Shown piece after piece: positions 20,771 to 29,440 of a stretch of DNA of 64,000 bases; the first letter of the stretch is position 1; every line of letters begins with the position of its first letter. A program made the position numbers and the translations under genes. The stretch is from Marilutibacter chinensis. Its GTDB lineage: Bacteria > Pseudomonadota > Gammaproteobacteria > Xanthomonadales > Xanthomonadaceae. Where the stretch lies: the NCBI RefSeq assembly GCF_021725675.1, contig NZ_JAKJPO010000019.1, positions 32,204 to 96,203 of the forward strand, written 5' to 3'. The notes under the pieces were generated by a model that was given only the letters and a program-made list of their open reading frames with translations, had not been told where the DNA came from and searched no databases.

Positions 20771-21111
20771 GCTCAACCGCTCCCCTATGCCCAAGACAAA
20801 AGATTGGATAAATCAAAAGCGTGGTGGTGATGGTGTCGGCGAAAACCCGGGAAAACCATCATAACTCTTTGTTCTGAAACAAAATTTAGTGCAGATGAAC
20901 CTTTGTGGAACCGAGCTGACAAACGGGTACAAGCTGTGGACAAGTTTCGCGCTCCGGGTCGGCCTTCCAGTTGTCCACAGCTTGTTCGCATGCCGTCCAG
21001 AATATTCCCTTTCCTGTTCACATTGCCCGGATTCCGGCCACTGGGCCGCTTGTCGTCACCGTTGTCGTGGCGAGCTCGGGGCGGACCCGGCAGGCGCCAC
21101 GACGCGTTCCT
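20771..21111. other. replication origin oriC (dnaA-dnaN interval)
   Basis: A 341-base non-coding interval between dnaA and dnaN. The half next to dnaN is markedly AT-rich for this genome. Stretches such as AAAAGATTGGATAAATCAAA (from 20799) and AACAAAATTTAG (from 20879) are candidates for the DNA-unwinding element. The middle has two strong DnaA boxes in inverted orientation. The other large gap, dnaA-rpmH, has no DnaA box. Gene orientation also diverges around dnaA, as expected near an origin. Confidence 0.85.
20930..20984. promoter_or_regulatory. inverted DnaA box pair
   Basis: TGTGGACAA at 20935-20943 and TTGTCCACA at 20971-20979 are DnaA boxes with one change from TTATCCACA. They lie within a perfect 14-base inverted repeat (CAAGCTGTGGACAA and TTGTCCACAGCTTG) with a 27-base spacer. 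A weaker TTTGTGGAA occurs at 20912. Confidence 0.8.
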
Positions 21112-22440
21112 TCACTCGCTCAGCTTCCGGATCAGCTTGTCCCAGTCCTCGCGCAGCTTGCCGTCCGTCTCCATCAGGGTGCGGATCTGCCGGCAGGCAT
21201 GCAGCACCGTGGTGTGGTCGCGGCCGGCGAAGGCATCGCCGATTTCCGGCAGGCTGTGCTCGGTGAGCTCCTTGGTCAGCGCCATCGCCATCTGGCGCGG
21301 ACGGGCCAGCGAGCGGGTCCGTCGTTTCGACAACAAATCCTTGATTTGCAGGCCGTAGTAGTCTGCCACGGTCTTCTGGATGTTGGGGATGCCGATTGCC
21401 TGCTGTTGCGCACGCAGCAGATCGCGCAGGGTCTCCTGGGCGAACTCCACGGTGACCGCGCGGCCGGTGAAGTTGGCGCGGGCGGTGAGCGTATTGAGCG
21501 CGCCCTCGAGGTCGCGCACGTTGCTGCGCATCTTCTTGGCCAGCAGGAAGGCGACGTCCTCCGGAATCTGCGCGCCGCGCTCGCGCGCCTTGCTCAGAAC
21601 GATCTGCGCGCGGGTCTCGAAGTCCGGCGGCTCGATCGCCACGCTCAGGCCCCAGGCCAGGCGCGACTTCAACCGCGGCTCCAGCCCGTCGACCTCGCGC
21701 GGATAGCGGTCGCAGGTCAGGATGATCTGCTGCCTGCCGTCGAACAGCGCATTGAAGGTGTGGAAGAACTCCTCCTGGGTGCGGTCCTTGCCGGCGAAGA
21801 ACTGGATGTCGTCGATCAGCAGCGCGTCCACCTGCTGGAACTGGCGCTTGAACGCGTCCATCGTCTTGTCCTGCAGTGACTTCATCATCGCGCTGAAGAA
21901 CTGCTCGCTGCGCAGGTACATCACCCGCGTGCCGGGGTTGTTCGCGCGCATCGCGTTGCCGGCGGCGAACATCAGGTGGGTCTTGCCCAGACCGGTGCCG
22001 CCATACAGCAGCAGCGGGTTGTGGGCACGATCGCCCGGCTTGAGCGCAGCCTGCCAGGCAGCGGCGCGGCCGAGCTGGTTGCTGCGGCCCTCGACGAAGT
22101 TGTCGAAGGTGTAGTGACTGTCGAGATGGCCGTTGAACGGCGCGGCTGGAGCGGATACCGGCGTCGCTGCCATCGCTGTCGTGCGGGCTTCCGGCGCCGG
22201 CACGCGCGGCAGCGAGCCGACTTCCAGGCTGACCTCGGCGCTGCCGGCGAAGTGGCCGAGCAGTTCGCGGATGCGGGCGAGGTAGCGCTCGCGCACCTGC
22301 TCGACGACGAAGGCGTTGGGTGCATACAGCACGGTCACCTGGTCGCGACGGGTCGCCTGCAGGGGCTTGAGCCAGGTGTGGACATCCTCGGCCGGGAGTT
22401 CGGCTTCGAGACGTTCGAGGCAGCGGGGCCAGGCGTCCAT
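21112..22440 (-). CDS. dnaA: chromosomal replication initiator DnaA
   Basis: A 442-residue AAA+ initiator. Domain I (about 1-75) binds helicase and partners, and a short variable domain II follows. The AAA+ domain has Walker A GGTGLGKT (147-154) and Walker [10 protein letters not shown]. Domain IV has the DnaA signature [11 protein letters not shown]. The ATG at 22440 (MDAWPRCLE) gives the known Xanthomonas length. The extra frame up to 22506 lacks a ribosome binding site. It is the first gene of the leftward origin block. Confidence 0.98.
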   Translation of the reverse strand: MDAWPRCLERLEAELPAEDVHTWLKPLQATRRDQVTVLYAPNAFVVEQVRERYLARIRELLGHFAGSAEVSLEVGSLPRVPAPEARTTAMAATPVSAPAAPFNGHLDSHYTFDNFVEGRSNQLGRAAAWQAALKPGDRAHNPLLLYGGTGLGKTHLMFAAGNAMRANNPGTRVMYLRSEQFFSAMMKSLQDKTMDAFKRQFQQVDALLIDDIQFFAGKDRTQEEFFHTFNALFDGRQQIILTCDRYPREVDGLEPRLKSRLAWGLSVAIEPPDFETRAQIVLSKARERGAQIPEDVAFLLAKKMRSNVRDLEGALNTLTARANFTGRAVTVEFAQETLRDLLRAQQQAIGIPNIQKTVADYYGLQIKDLLSKRRTRSLARPRQMAMALTKELTEHSLPEIGDAFAGRDHTTVLHACRQIRTLMETDGKLREDWDKLIRKLSE

Positions 22441-22710
22441 AGAATCGATGCGCGTTCCGATAGTGCGAAAGCAACCGACGCGCGATGCCTGCGGCGTCGC
22501 ACGCACGGGGCGGTGGGGGTCAGCCAGACTATCACCGTGGCGGGTACGGGAACAGCGCGACGGGTGCCGTCAGCAGCGTCGATGCCACGTCAATCGCGGG
22601 TCGGGACGGCCGCCGCCACGTGAATGCGGCCATCCGCGCTGGCCGCGTCGGGACCCGCTCAGCAAAGGTCCTCGCGACGAACCGGCCGTTGGCCGGCACA
22701 CCCCTCCGGC

Positions 22711-22739
22711 TTGACCGTGGACGGCACCACGGCTAGACT
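22711..22739 (+). promoter_or_regulatory. sigma-70-type promoter of rpmH
   Basis: TTGACC (22711-22716), a 17-base spacer and TAGACT (22734-22739) form a near-consensus promoter 42 bases before rpmH. It lies in the 340-base dnaA-rpmH gap. The rest of that gap is GC-rich and shows no DnaA box or other recognised site. Confidence 0.7.
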
Positions 22740-22780
22740 TCGCGGTTCTCTATTTCCCGCATTCAACGCAGAGCCGGACC

Positions 22781-22921
22781 ATGGCCACCAAGCGCACCTA
22801 CCAGCCCAGCAACCTCAAGCGCAAGCGCGACCACGGCTTCCGTGCGCGCATGGCGACCGCCGATGGCCGCAAGATCCTTGCGCGCCGCCGTGCCAAGGGC
22901 CGCAAGCGTCTTTGCGCCTGA
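22781..22921 (+). CDS. rpmH: 50S ribosomal protein L34
   Basis: A 46-residue, very basic ribosomal protein, [20 protein letters not shown] at the N-terminus, with the conserved [19 protein letters not shown] at the C-terminus. It is the classical companion of rnpA and the start of the rightward operon from the origin. It is preceded by a good promoter. Confidence 0.97.
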   Translation: MATKRTYQPSNLKRKRDHGFRARMATADGRKILARRRAKGRKRLCA

Positions 22922-22993
22922 GCCGGAAAGCGGCTCCCGCGATGTGCCGCGGCATGCTGATGCCGGCACCCGACCGGATGGCCGCGGCCTGCA

Positions 22994-23473
22994 ATGACGT
23001 CCCACCGCTTCCCGCGCACCGCGCGGGTTCGCGCGCGTAACGACTTCGATCGCACCTTCAAGCACGGCCGGCGCGTGGCGCTGCCCGTGCTTGCCCTGCA
23101 TTACCGTCTCGACAATACCGAAGACGTCGCTCCGTCCGGGGCGCCGGCATGTCCGGGCGTTGCCCGGCTCGGTCTGGCCGTCTCGCGCAAGGTCGATCCG
23201 CGGTCGGTCGGACGCAACCGCATCAAGCGCGCACTGCGCGAAACTTTCAGACGGCATCGCGAACGGCTGCCTGCCGGCGACTACGTCGTGGTCGCCCGTC
23301 CCGGCGCCTCCCGGCTGCCGGGAGCGGCGCTGCGACAGGCATTCGAACAGCTGCTGCAACGTGCCGGTGCGTTGCCCCGTCCGCAGACGGGCGGCACAAT
23401 GCGCGCCAACCCGTCCGGCGAATCGCCCGCGTCACCCGTTTCCGAACGCCCTTCCGGTCATCCCGGCCGATGA
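22994..23473 (+). CDS. rnpA: ribonuclease P protein component
   Basis: A 159-residue basic protein that assists the RNase P RNA in removing tRNA 5' leaders. The family motif RNRIKRALRETFR is intact, and the N-terminal FPRTARVRARNDFDRTFKHG is typical. The protein is about 35-40 residues longer than most homologues because of a Pro/Ser/Gly-rich C-terminal tail after residue 120, probably disordered. It lies 72 bases after rpmH. No yidD reading frame is found between rnpA and yidC. Confidence 0.94.
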   Translation: MTSHRFPRTARVRARNDFDRTFKHGRRVALPVLALHYRLDNTEDVAPSGAPACPGVARLGLAVSRKVDPRSVGRNRIKRALRETFRRHRERLPAGDYVVVARPGASRLPGAALRQAFEQLLQRAGALPRPQTGGTMRANPSGESPASPVSERPSGHPGR

Positions 23474-23665
23474 GCCCGCCCGGGATACCTTGCCTGCGCC
23501 GGTCCGGGCCCAATACCTGGGGGATTGACCGCAAGCATCCGTCCGGCAGCCTGCGACCCCGGTTGCCGTGCGTCTCCGCCGGCCCGGCCGTCGAATCGCG
23601 GGGCGGCCGAGCATGCGCCCTGCTGGAAAGTCCGTGAAAAGCCCGCCTCCTGTGAGTCCGACCGC

Positions 23666-25345
23666 ATGAATCAAACCCGCCTTTTCCTGATCTTCGCCTG
23701 GCTGATGGTGGCGACCCTGCTGTGGGTGGAGTGGAACGAGGAGCAGGCGCCGGCGCCACAGCCGGCCGCGACCGCGGTGCCCGGCGCCGCGTCCGTACCC
23801 GGCGCCGGCGATGCGCCCACGGCATCGGTCGATGGCATCCCCAGCGCGAGCAGCCAGGCGCCGGCCAACGCCGTCGCGACCGCGCCGACCGGCGATCCGT
23901 CGGTCACCGTCAGCACCGACGTATTCCGGGTCGAACTCGGCGGGGGCGAGCTGAGCCAGGTCGACCTGATCGGCTACGGGCAGACCGCAGCGGAAGACAG
24001 TCCGCCGGTGCGCCTGTTCACCCGGGATCCGCTGCACTACTTCGTCGCGCGCAGCGGCTGGAGCAGCCCGCAGGGAGCGCCGGACCACGCCCGCGGCTTC
24101 CGCCTCGAGGGCGACGTCCGTAGCTTCGCCCTGGCCGAGGGCCAGGACCAGCTGGTGGTGCCATTCCTGTGGACCGGCGCCGATGGCGTGACCATCCGCC
24201 GCAGCTACACCTTCAGGCGCGGCGATTACGCGATCGGCGTGCGCGACGAGGTCGTCAACAATGGCGACCAGCCGTGGCAGGGCTACATCTACCGCGAGCT
24301 CGACCGGATTCCTGCGGTGGTTCAGAAGAGCGGACCGATGAGCGCGGAGAGCTACAGCTTCCAGGGCGCAGTCTGGTATGACGAAAGCGACGGCTACGAT
24401 CGCCGCAACTACGACGACTTCGTCGACGACGGCCCACTCAATCGCACCGTCAACGGCGGCTGGATCGCGATGCTGCAGCATCACTTCTTCGCCGCCTGGA
24501 TCCCGCAGCAGGATCAAGCCTCGCTGTTCGTGCTCGAGCAGGGCAACGGCCGCTACGGCATTGAATCGCGCGGGCCGTCGTTCAATGTCGCGCCGGGGGG
24601 TTCGGCGGCGACCACCGCGCGCCTGTGGGTCGGTCCCAAGCTGGTCGAAGGCATCAAGGCGCAGGAGGTGAAGGGGCTGGATCGCGCGGTCGACTACAGC
24701 CGGTTCGACATCTTCGCCGCGCTCGCCAACGCGCTGTTCTGGCTGCTGGAGAAGATCCATGTGCTGGTCGGCAACTGGGGCTGGGCGATCATCGGCCTGG
24801 TGGTGATCATCAAGGCGATCATGTATCCGCTGTCGAAGGCGCAGTACAAGTCGATGGCGCGGATGCGCAAGTTCCAGCCGCGCATCGCCGCATTGAAGGA
24901 GCGCTATGGCGAGGACCGCCAGAAGTTCCAGCAGGCGATGATGGAGCTGTACAAGAAGGAGAAGATCAACCCGGTCGGCGGTTGCCTGCCGATGCTGGTG
25001 CAGATGCCGGTGTTCCTCGCGCTGTACTGGGTGCTGCTGGAGTCGGTCGAGCTGCGTCACGCGCCGTGGATGCTGTGGATCCAGGATCTGACCGCGCGCG
25101 ATCCGTACTTCGTGCTGCCGGCCATCAACATGGCGGTGATGTGGGCGACGCAGAAGCTGACGCCGATGACCGGCATGGATCCGATGCAGCAGAAGATGAT
25201 GCAGTTCATGCCGCTGGTGTTCGGCGTGATGTTCGCGTTCTTCCCGGCCGGCCTGGTGCTGTACTGGGTGACCAACGGCGCGCTCGGTCTGCTGCAGCAG
25301 TGGTGGATGACGAAGAAGTACGCGGAGGCGCCGGTCAAGGGCTGA
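23666..25345 (+). CDS. yidC: membrane protein insertase YidC
   Basis: A 559-residue inner-membrane insertase that works alone or with SecYEG. It has an N-terminal membrane anchor (MNQTRLFLIFAWLMVATLLW) and an Ala/Pro-rich linker. The large periplasmic beta domain spans about 80-340. The conserved five-helix core includes the cytoplasmic hairpin KKEKINPVGGCLPMLVQMPV and the C-terminal LFFPAGLVLYW-like segment. The ATG at 23666 is chosen because the hydrophobic anchor begins there. The usual next gene, mnmE, is absent, and an intrinsic terminator follows. Confidence 0.97.
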   Translation: MNQTRLFLIFAWLMVATLLWVEWNEEQAPAPQPAATAVPGAASVPGAGDAPTASVDGIPSASSQAPANAVATAPTGDPSVTVSTDVFRVELGGGELSQVDLIGYGQTAAEDSPPVRLFTRDPLHYFVARSGWSSPQGAPDHARGFRLEGDVRSFALAEGQDQLVVPFLWTGADGVTIRRSYTFRRGDYAIGVRDEVVNNGDQPWQGYIYRELDRIPAVVQKSGPMSAESYSFQGAVWYDESDGYDRRNYDDFVDDGPLNRTVNGGWIAMLQHHFFAAWIPQQDQASLFVLEQGNGRYGIESRGPSFNVAPGGSAATTARLWVGPKLVEGIKAQEVKGLDRAVDYSRFDIFAALANALFWLLEKIHVLVGNWGWAIIGLVVIIKAIMYPLSKAQYKSMARMRKFQPRIAALKERYGEDRQKFQQAMMELYKKEKINPVGGCLPMLVQMPVFLALYWVLLESVELRHAPWMLWIQDLTARDPYFVLPAINMAVMWATQKLTPMTGMDPMQQKMMQFMPLVFGVMFAFFPAGLVLYWVTNGALGLLQQWWMTKKYAEAPVKG

Positions 25346-25374
25346 AGCGGACTCCGGCAATGGGCGACAAGGAG

Positions 25375-25408
25375 ACGGCGGACCTTTCCAGGTCCGCCGT
25401 TTTCGTTT
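25375..25408 (+). terminator. intrinsic terminator after yidC
   Basis: GGCGGACC (25377-25384), loop TTTCCA, GGTCCGCC (25391-25398) and a T-rich tail GTTTTCGTTT. It ends the rpmH-rnpA-yidC transcript, 30 bases after the yidC stop. It may also serve the convergent LysR gene. Confidence 0.82.
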
Positions 25409-25442
25409 GCGCGAGAAAGCCGCGGCGCGCGGCCGGCCGCAC

Positions 25443-26513
25443 TCAGGCGGTCGTGGTCTCGGTCTCCGGCTCGGCGTCGGTCGTGGCTTCTGCCTCGGCC
25501 GCCGGCTTGCCCGCCGCGACCTTGGCCAGTTCGGCCTTGACCGCCGCGCTCTGCGCCTCCTTGCCGAGCTGGCAGCTGCGGCGCAGGTCCGGGCACATGT
25601 GCTGCATGTAGTCGACGTCCAGATTGACCCGCTCGACCAGGAAGTCGACGAATGCGCGCACCTTCGGCGACTGCACGTGTCCGCGCGGGAACACCGCGTT
25701 GAAGTCGTACTCCGGACCGGTCCAGCCGGCCAGCACGCGCTTGAGATAGCCCTGCTCGACATGGGTGCGGACCATCACGTCGGCCGCCATCATCATCGCT
25801 TCGCCACACAGCAGCGCACCGCGCAACGCGGCCGGGTCGTTGGCGACCATGATCGGATCGACGACGAAATCCTGCATGCCGTTGCCGTCGTCGAGCGCCC
25901 AGGCGTACTGGCCGCCGTTGCGACGCGACTTCGGGAACGCCAGCGTGCGGTGATGCTGCAGGTCGTTCGGGTGCAACGGCTCGCCATGACGTTCGATGTA
26001 GTGCGGGCTGGCGTAGACCTGGGTGCGCAGCACCGCGAGCCGGCGCGCGACCAGGTTGGAGTCGGGCAGTGCGCCGATGCGCAGGGCGACGTCGATCTCC
26101 TTGCCGACCAGGTCGAGGGTATCGTTGCTGAGCAGCATCTCGATCCGCACTTCCGGGTGCCGGGCATGGAATTCGCCCAGCAGCGGCGCGATGCGGTCGA
26201 TGCCCATCGAATAGGGCACGGTCACCCGCAGCCAGCCACGCGGACCGGCCTGTAGCTGGCCGACCGCGCTTTCCGCCTCATCCAGTTCGCGGGCGATCCG
26301 CTGGCAGTGCTCGAAGTAGACGTTGCCGGCCTCGGTCAGGCCGAGCTTGCGGGTGGTCCGGTGCAGCAGCTGCGCGCCGAGCCGGGTTTCCAGTTCCTGC
26401 ACCTTGCGGCTGACGGTGGTCTTGGGCAGGCGCAGGGCGCGGGCGGCGGCGATGAAACTGCCGGCTTCCACCACCTTGACGAAGATCAGGGTGTCGTTGA
26501 GGTCGCGGGCCAT
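25443..26513 (-). CDS. LysR-family transcriptional regulator
   Basis: A 356-residue regulator. The winged helix-turn-helix (about 5-63) includes AARALRLPKTTVSRKVQELE, followed by a linker helix and a two-lobed effector domain (about 90-300). The C-terminus carries an unusual Ala/Glu/Thr-rich tail of some 45 residues after a three-Cys segment. It is divergent from the RND operon. LysR proteins in this position control MexEF-OprN (MexT) and SmeVWX (SmeRv), so activation of the adjacent pump is likely. The effector is unknown. Confidence 0.93.
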   Translation of the reverse strand: MARDLNDTLIFVKVVEAGSFIAAARALRLPKTTVSRKVQELETRLGAQLLHRTTRKLGLTEAGNVYFEHCQRIARELDEAESAVGQLQAGPRGWLRVTVPYSMGIDRIAPLLGEFHARHPEVRIEMLLSNDTLDLVGKEIDVALRIGALPDSNLVARRLAVLRTQVYASPHYIERHGEPLHPNDLQHHRTLAFPKSRRNGGQYAWALDDGNGMQDFVVDPIMVANDPAALRGALLCGEAMMMAADVMVRTHVEQGYLKRVLAGWTGPEYDFNAVFPRGHVQSPKVRAFVDFLVERVNLDVDYMQHMCPDLRRSCQLGKEAQSAAVKAELAKVAAGKPAAEAEATTDAEPETETTTA

Positions 26514-26628
26514 CGATGGATTCCTGTGATGCCGGCGAGGATCGCCGCCTGGGCCGGGCAGATCCGGTCCGCAGCGACGTCCCTGCAGGACGGTGGGGAG
26601 GGCTTCGGTGGGATATTGGACCGAAGGT

Positions 26629-26642
26629 GGAACAATTATTCC
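26629..26642. promoter_or_regulatory. candidate LysR operator
   Basis: GGAACAATTATTCC is an interrupted palindrome (GGAA-N6-TTCC) in the 200-base divergent region between the LysR gene and the efflux operon. It is an AT-rich patch in GC-rich surroundings. Its position fits a regulator site, but it is not a canonical T-N11-A match. Confidence 0.35.
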
Positions 26643-26713
26643 CTCATTTGCCGGCTAATCAAGTGCCGGTCATCGGCGTAGTCTGGCCACCATTCCCACC
26701 GAGGCCCGCCGCC

Positions 26714-26971
26714 ATGTTGGCCCCCCGCCTGCTCCGTCGCGTATTCCTGCCGCTGATGCTGATCGCCATGTCCGTCCTGGCCTGGCCGGCATTCATCGTG
26801 CTCCGGGAAGGGCTGTCGGCGGGCTCGGGCGAGGCCTGGATGGTGCTGTGGATGCTGGCCTTCGTGTTCGTCCTGCCGGTGACCCTGCTGCTGCTGCCAT
26901 CGATGGCCGCGCTCGCCGACTTGGCCCGCCAGCGGGACAATATCCCACTGGCGGGAGTGAAAATCCCATGA
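26714..26971 (+). CDS. small inner-membrane protein heading the efflux operon
   Basis: An 85-residue protein with two strongly hydrophobic segments (about 11-30 and 40-63) and short basic ends. The ATG at 26714 follows GCCGCC and gives a clean membrane protein. The longer frame upstream overlaps the promoter region. Its stop overlaps the next ATG by four bases (ATGA), so it is translationally coupled to the SDR gene. I do not recognise the family, though it resembles two-helix DUF proteins. It could be a pump accessory peptide, but only its position suggests this. Confidence 0.65.
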   Translation: MLAPRLLRRVFLPLMLIAMSVLAWPAFIVLREGLSAGSGEAWMVLWMLAFVFVLPVTLLLLPSMAALADLARQRDNIPLAGVKIP

Positions 26972-27963
26972 CCGGGATGGTGCCCGTACCGATGCCGTCC
27001 TCGCTGCCCGTGGTGGTGCTCGGCGCCAGCGGCGGGATCGGCCGTGGCGTGGTCCGGGCAGCGCTGGATCGCGGCCGCCCCGTGATCGCGGTCGCCCGGG
27101 ACCCGGACGCGCTCGACACCCTGCGTCCGCTGGCGCCGAAGTCGATGCTGACACTGCTGCCAGGTTCGGTCGCCGACGACGTCGGCGGTTCGCAGCTGGC
27201 CGAGCGCCTGCGCCGGCTCGACCGTCCACTGGCCGGAGTGGTCGCCTGCGTCTGCGGCCGTTCGCAGGCCGGCCGCCTGCTCAACCAGCCGGCCGAGCAA
27301 CTGCGGCAGCGTCTGGACGAGGACCTGCTGCCGCACCTGGCCGCGGCACGCCACCTGCTGCCATTGCTCGCCGAGCGCGGCCGCAACAGCACCTATGTGC
27401 TGATCGGTGGTCCCGGCGGCGAACACCCATGGGCCGGCTACGGTCACCGCTCGGTCGCCGCTGCCGCGCTGCGGATGCTGACCCGGGTGCTGCACGATGA
27501 GGCCCGCGCCCAGGGCGTACGGGTGCAGCTGCTGACGGTCGACAGTCCGGTGCGGACGTCGGCGCGGCGCCAGCAGTGCTGTCCGCAATGGCCCAGCGCG
27601 CTGGCGGTCGGCCAGCAGGCGCTGGCCCTGGTCGATCGCGAGAACCCGTCGGCGATTCCCGCGCCGATCGTGCGTTACGACGGCGCCGACCGCATCGACG
27701 CACCGCCGGCTGTCGAAACGGCGACAGCTGGATCGTCGGAATCGCGAACGCCGGACAGCATCGGCCGCGGGACGTCGTCGCCGCACCCGCGACGGCAACC
27801 GCAGCACCGATCGCAACCGGACCTGCTGCCAGAAGGTTGTCAGCAGTCGGCCCGCACTCTGTTGATGAACCTGCTGACGCCGCCGTCCTCGCGGACCGTC
27901 GCCGAACCCGATCCACTCGCTTCCTCCTCCCCATCGCCTCAAGACAAGGAACGCCCCGCATGA
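26968..27963 (+). CDS. SDR-family protein, SmeU1-like
   Basis: A 331-residue protein with an N-terminal Rossmann fold. The cofactor motif is GASGGIG (19-25). The usual catalytic YxxxK is not intact, because Tyr158 is followed by Ser at position +4. After about residue 250 the protein becomes a Ser/Pro/Arg-rich tail with no fold signature, and the tail ends in a four-base ATGA overlap with the membrane fusion gene. In Stenotrophomonas, smeU1 and smeU2 are SDR genes within the smeVWX efflux operon. Only one is present here. The reaction is unknown, and it may be catalytically degenerate. Confidence 0.8.
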   Translation: MTGMVPVPMPSSLPVVVLGASGGIGRGVVRAALDRGRPVIAVARDPDALDTLRPLAPKSMLTLLPGSVADDVGGSQLAERLRRLDRPLAGVVACVCGRSQAGRLLNQPAEQLRQRLDEDLLPHLAAARHLLPLLAERGRNSTYVLIGGPGGEHPWAGYGHRSVAAAALRMLTRVLHDEARAQGVRVQLLTVDSPVRTSARRQQCCPQWPSALAVGQQALALVDRENPSAIPAPIVRYDGADRIDAPPAVETATAGSSESRTPDSIGRGTSSPHPRRQPQHRSQPDLLPEGCQQSARTLLMNLLTPPSSRTVAEPDPLASSSPSPQDKERPA

Positions 27964-29213
27964 ATCCCCACGTCACCCCCATCAGTACGCCGTCCCGGCG
28001 CCTGGCGCGTTCCGGGACCGGCCTGCCGCTGCTGGCGCTCACCCTGAGCATGGCCGTCAGCCTGTTCGTCGCCGGTTGCGGCAGCCAGGCCTCCACCGCC
28101 GACGCGATGCCGCCGGCGGAGGTCAGCGTCGCCGAGGTCGTCAGCCGCGACGTGCAGCCCTGGGACGAGTTCACCGGCCGCGTCAGCGCGGTGGAGAGCG
28201 TCGAGCTGCGACCGCGCGTCAGCGGCTACGTCGAACGCGTCGCCTTCGACGAAGGCCAGGAGGTCGCCAAGGGCGACCTGTTGTTCGTGATCGACCAGCG
28301 CCGCTACCGCGCCGAGCTGGCCCGCGCCGAGGCCGATCTCGCGCGGGCGCGCAGCGAGGCGCAGCTGGCCCGAACCCAGGATGCGCGCGCGCAGTCTCTG
28401 GTCGAGGCCAAGGCGATCTCGCGCGAGGAGTTCGAGTCCCGTCGCGCCAGCCGTTCGCAGGCCGAAGCCGCAGTACGCGCCGCCGAGGCGGCGGTCGCCA
28501 ACGCGCGCCTGGACCTGCAGTTCACCGAGGTGCGCGCACCGATCTCAGGCCGTGCCGGCCGTGCGCTGGTCACCGCTGGCAATCTCGCCCAGGCCGACGC
28601 CACCGTGCTGACCACGCTGGTCTCGCTGGATCCGGTCCACGTCTACTTCGAGGCCGACGAGCAGACCTGGCAGCGCTACAACGCCCAGGCCGGCGAGAAG
28701 CGCGCGGTCGAGGACAACGCGGTACGGGTCGGTCTGGCCGGCGAGAGCGGCTATCCGCATGCCGGCAAGGTCGACTTCGTCGACAACCAGGTCGACGCCG
28801 GCACCGGCACGATCCGCGCCCGCGCGGTCGTCGCCAATCCCGACCGCCTGCTGACGCCGGGGCTGTTCGCCCGCGTGCAGTTGCAGGGACGCGACAGCCA
28901 CCGTGCGCTGCTGGTCGACGACAAGGCGGTGCTGACCGATCAGGATCGCAAGTACGTCTACGTCCTCGGCGAAGGCAACACCGCGATGCGCAAGGACGTC
29001 CGCCTCGGTCGCGAGATCGGCGACCTGCGCGAGGTCGCCGACGGACTGGAACCGGGCGACAAGGTGGTCGTGCATGGCGTGCAGAAGATCTTCTTCCCCG
29101 GCATGCCGGTCGCGCCGACGACGGTGGAGATGGGCGCGCCGCCCGCACCGCCGCAGGTCGCCAGCGCGGAATCCGGGGCCGAACCGGCTGGGCCCGCGGG
29201 GGGCAGCCAGTGA
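27960..29213 (+). CDS. RND efflux membrane fusion lipoprotein (MexE/SmeV-like)
   Basis: A 417-residue periplasmic adaptor. A lipoprotein signal ends at LFVAGC (Cys40). The barrel-sandwich/lipoyl parts lie around VSGYVERVAFDEGQEVAKGD and FTEVRAPISGRAG and flank an Ala/Arg-rich alpha-hairpin (about 115-190). The beta-barrel and membrane-proximal domains complete it. It links the inner-membrane pump to the outer-membrane channel. The start overlaps the SDR gene by four bases. A 227-base gap with two hairpins separates it from the pump gene. Confidence 0.94.
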   Translation: MNPHVTPISTPSRRLARSGTGLPLLALTLSMAVSLFVAGCGSQASTADAMPPAEVSVAEVVSRDVQPWDEFTGRVSAVESVELRPRVSGYVERVAFDEGQEVAKGDLLFVIDQRRYRAELARAEADLARARSEAQLARTQDARAQSLVEAKAISREEFESRRASRSQAEAAVRAAEAAVANARLDLQFTEVRAPISGRAGRALVTAGNLAQADATVLTTLVSLDPVHVYFEADEQTWQRYNAQAGEKRAVEDNAVRVGLAGESGYPHAGKVDFVDNQVDAGTGTIRARAVVANPDRLLTPGLFARVQLQGRDSHRALLVDDKAVLTDQDRKYVYVLGEGNTAMRKDVRLGREIGDLREVADGLEPGDKVVVHGVQKIFFPGMPVAPTTVEMGAPPAPPQVASAESGAEPAGPAGGSQ

Positions 29214-29255
29214 TGCCGTAACTCGTCCGGCGTCTGACCCCTGCGGTATCGCGGC

Positions 29256-29350
29256 GCCGGCCCTTTCGCACATCCCTCCCCCGACGTGCGGAAGGGCCGG
29301 CAGGCCCGCGAGCGATCGCGTCTTCTCCCTCCCTTGCAGGCGAGGGAGGG
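29256..29350 (+). promoter_or_regulatory. two stem-loops between adaptor and pump genes
   Basis: The first hairpin has a 16-bp stem with one wobble (GCCGGCCCTTTCGCAC at 29256-29271 and GTGCGGAAGGGCCGGC at 29286-29301). The second pairs CCCTCCCTTGC (29327-29337) with the facing GCGAGGGAGGG (29340-29350). Neither has a T run, so they are not classical terminators. They may stabilise or process the mRNA and set different levels of adaptor and pump. They could also be dispersed repeats. Confidence 0.6.
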
Positions 29351-29440
29351 GGCATACGAATGCATGACTTTCCGCGTCTCGCGACGCGGACCCGAACCGT
29401 TGCGGCCGAGCACCGCGAGGAACCCTCCGCGAGGAACCCC

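Noticed and set aside
23474..23665. yidD between rnpA and yidC
   Set aside because: No frame contains the expected Cys-rich YidD motif, and the interval is only 192 bases.
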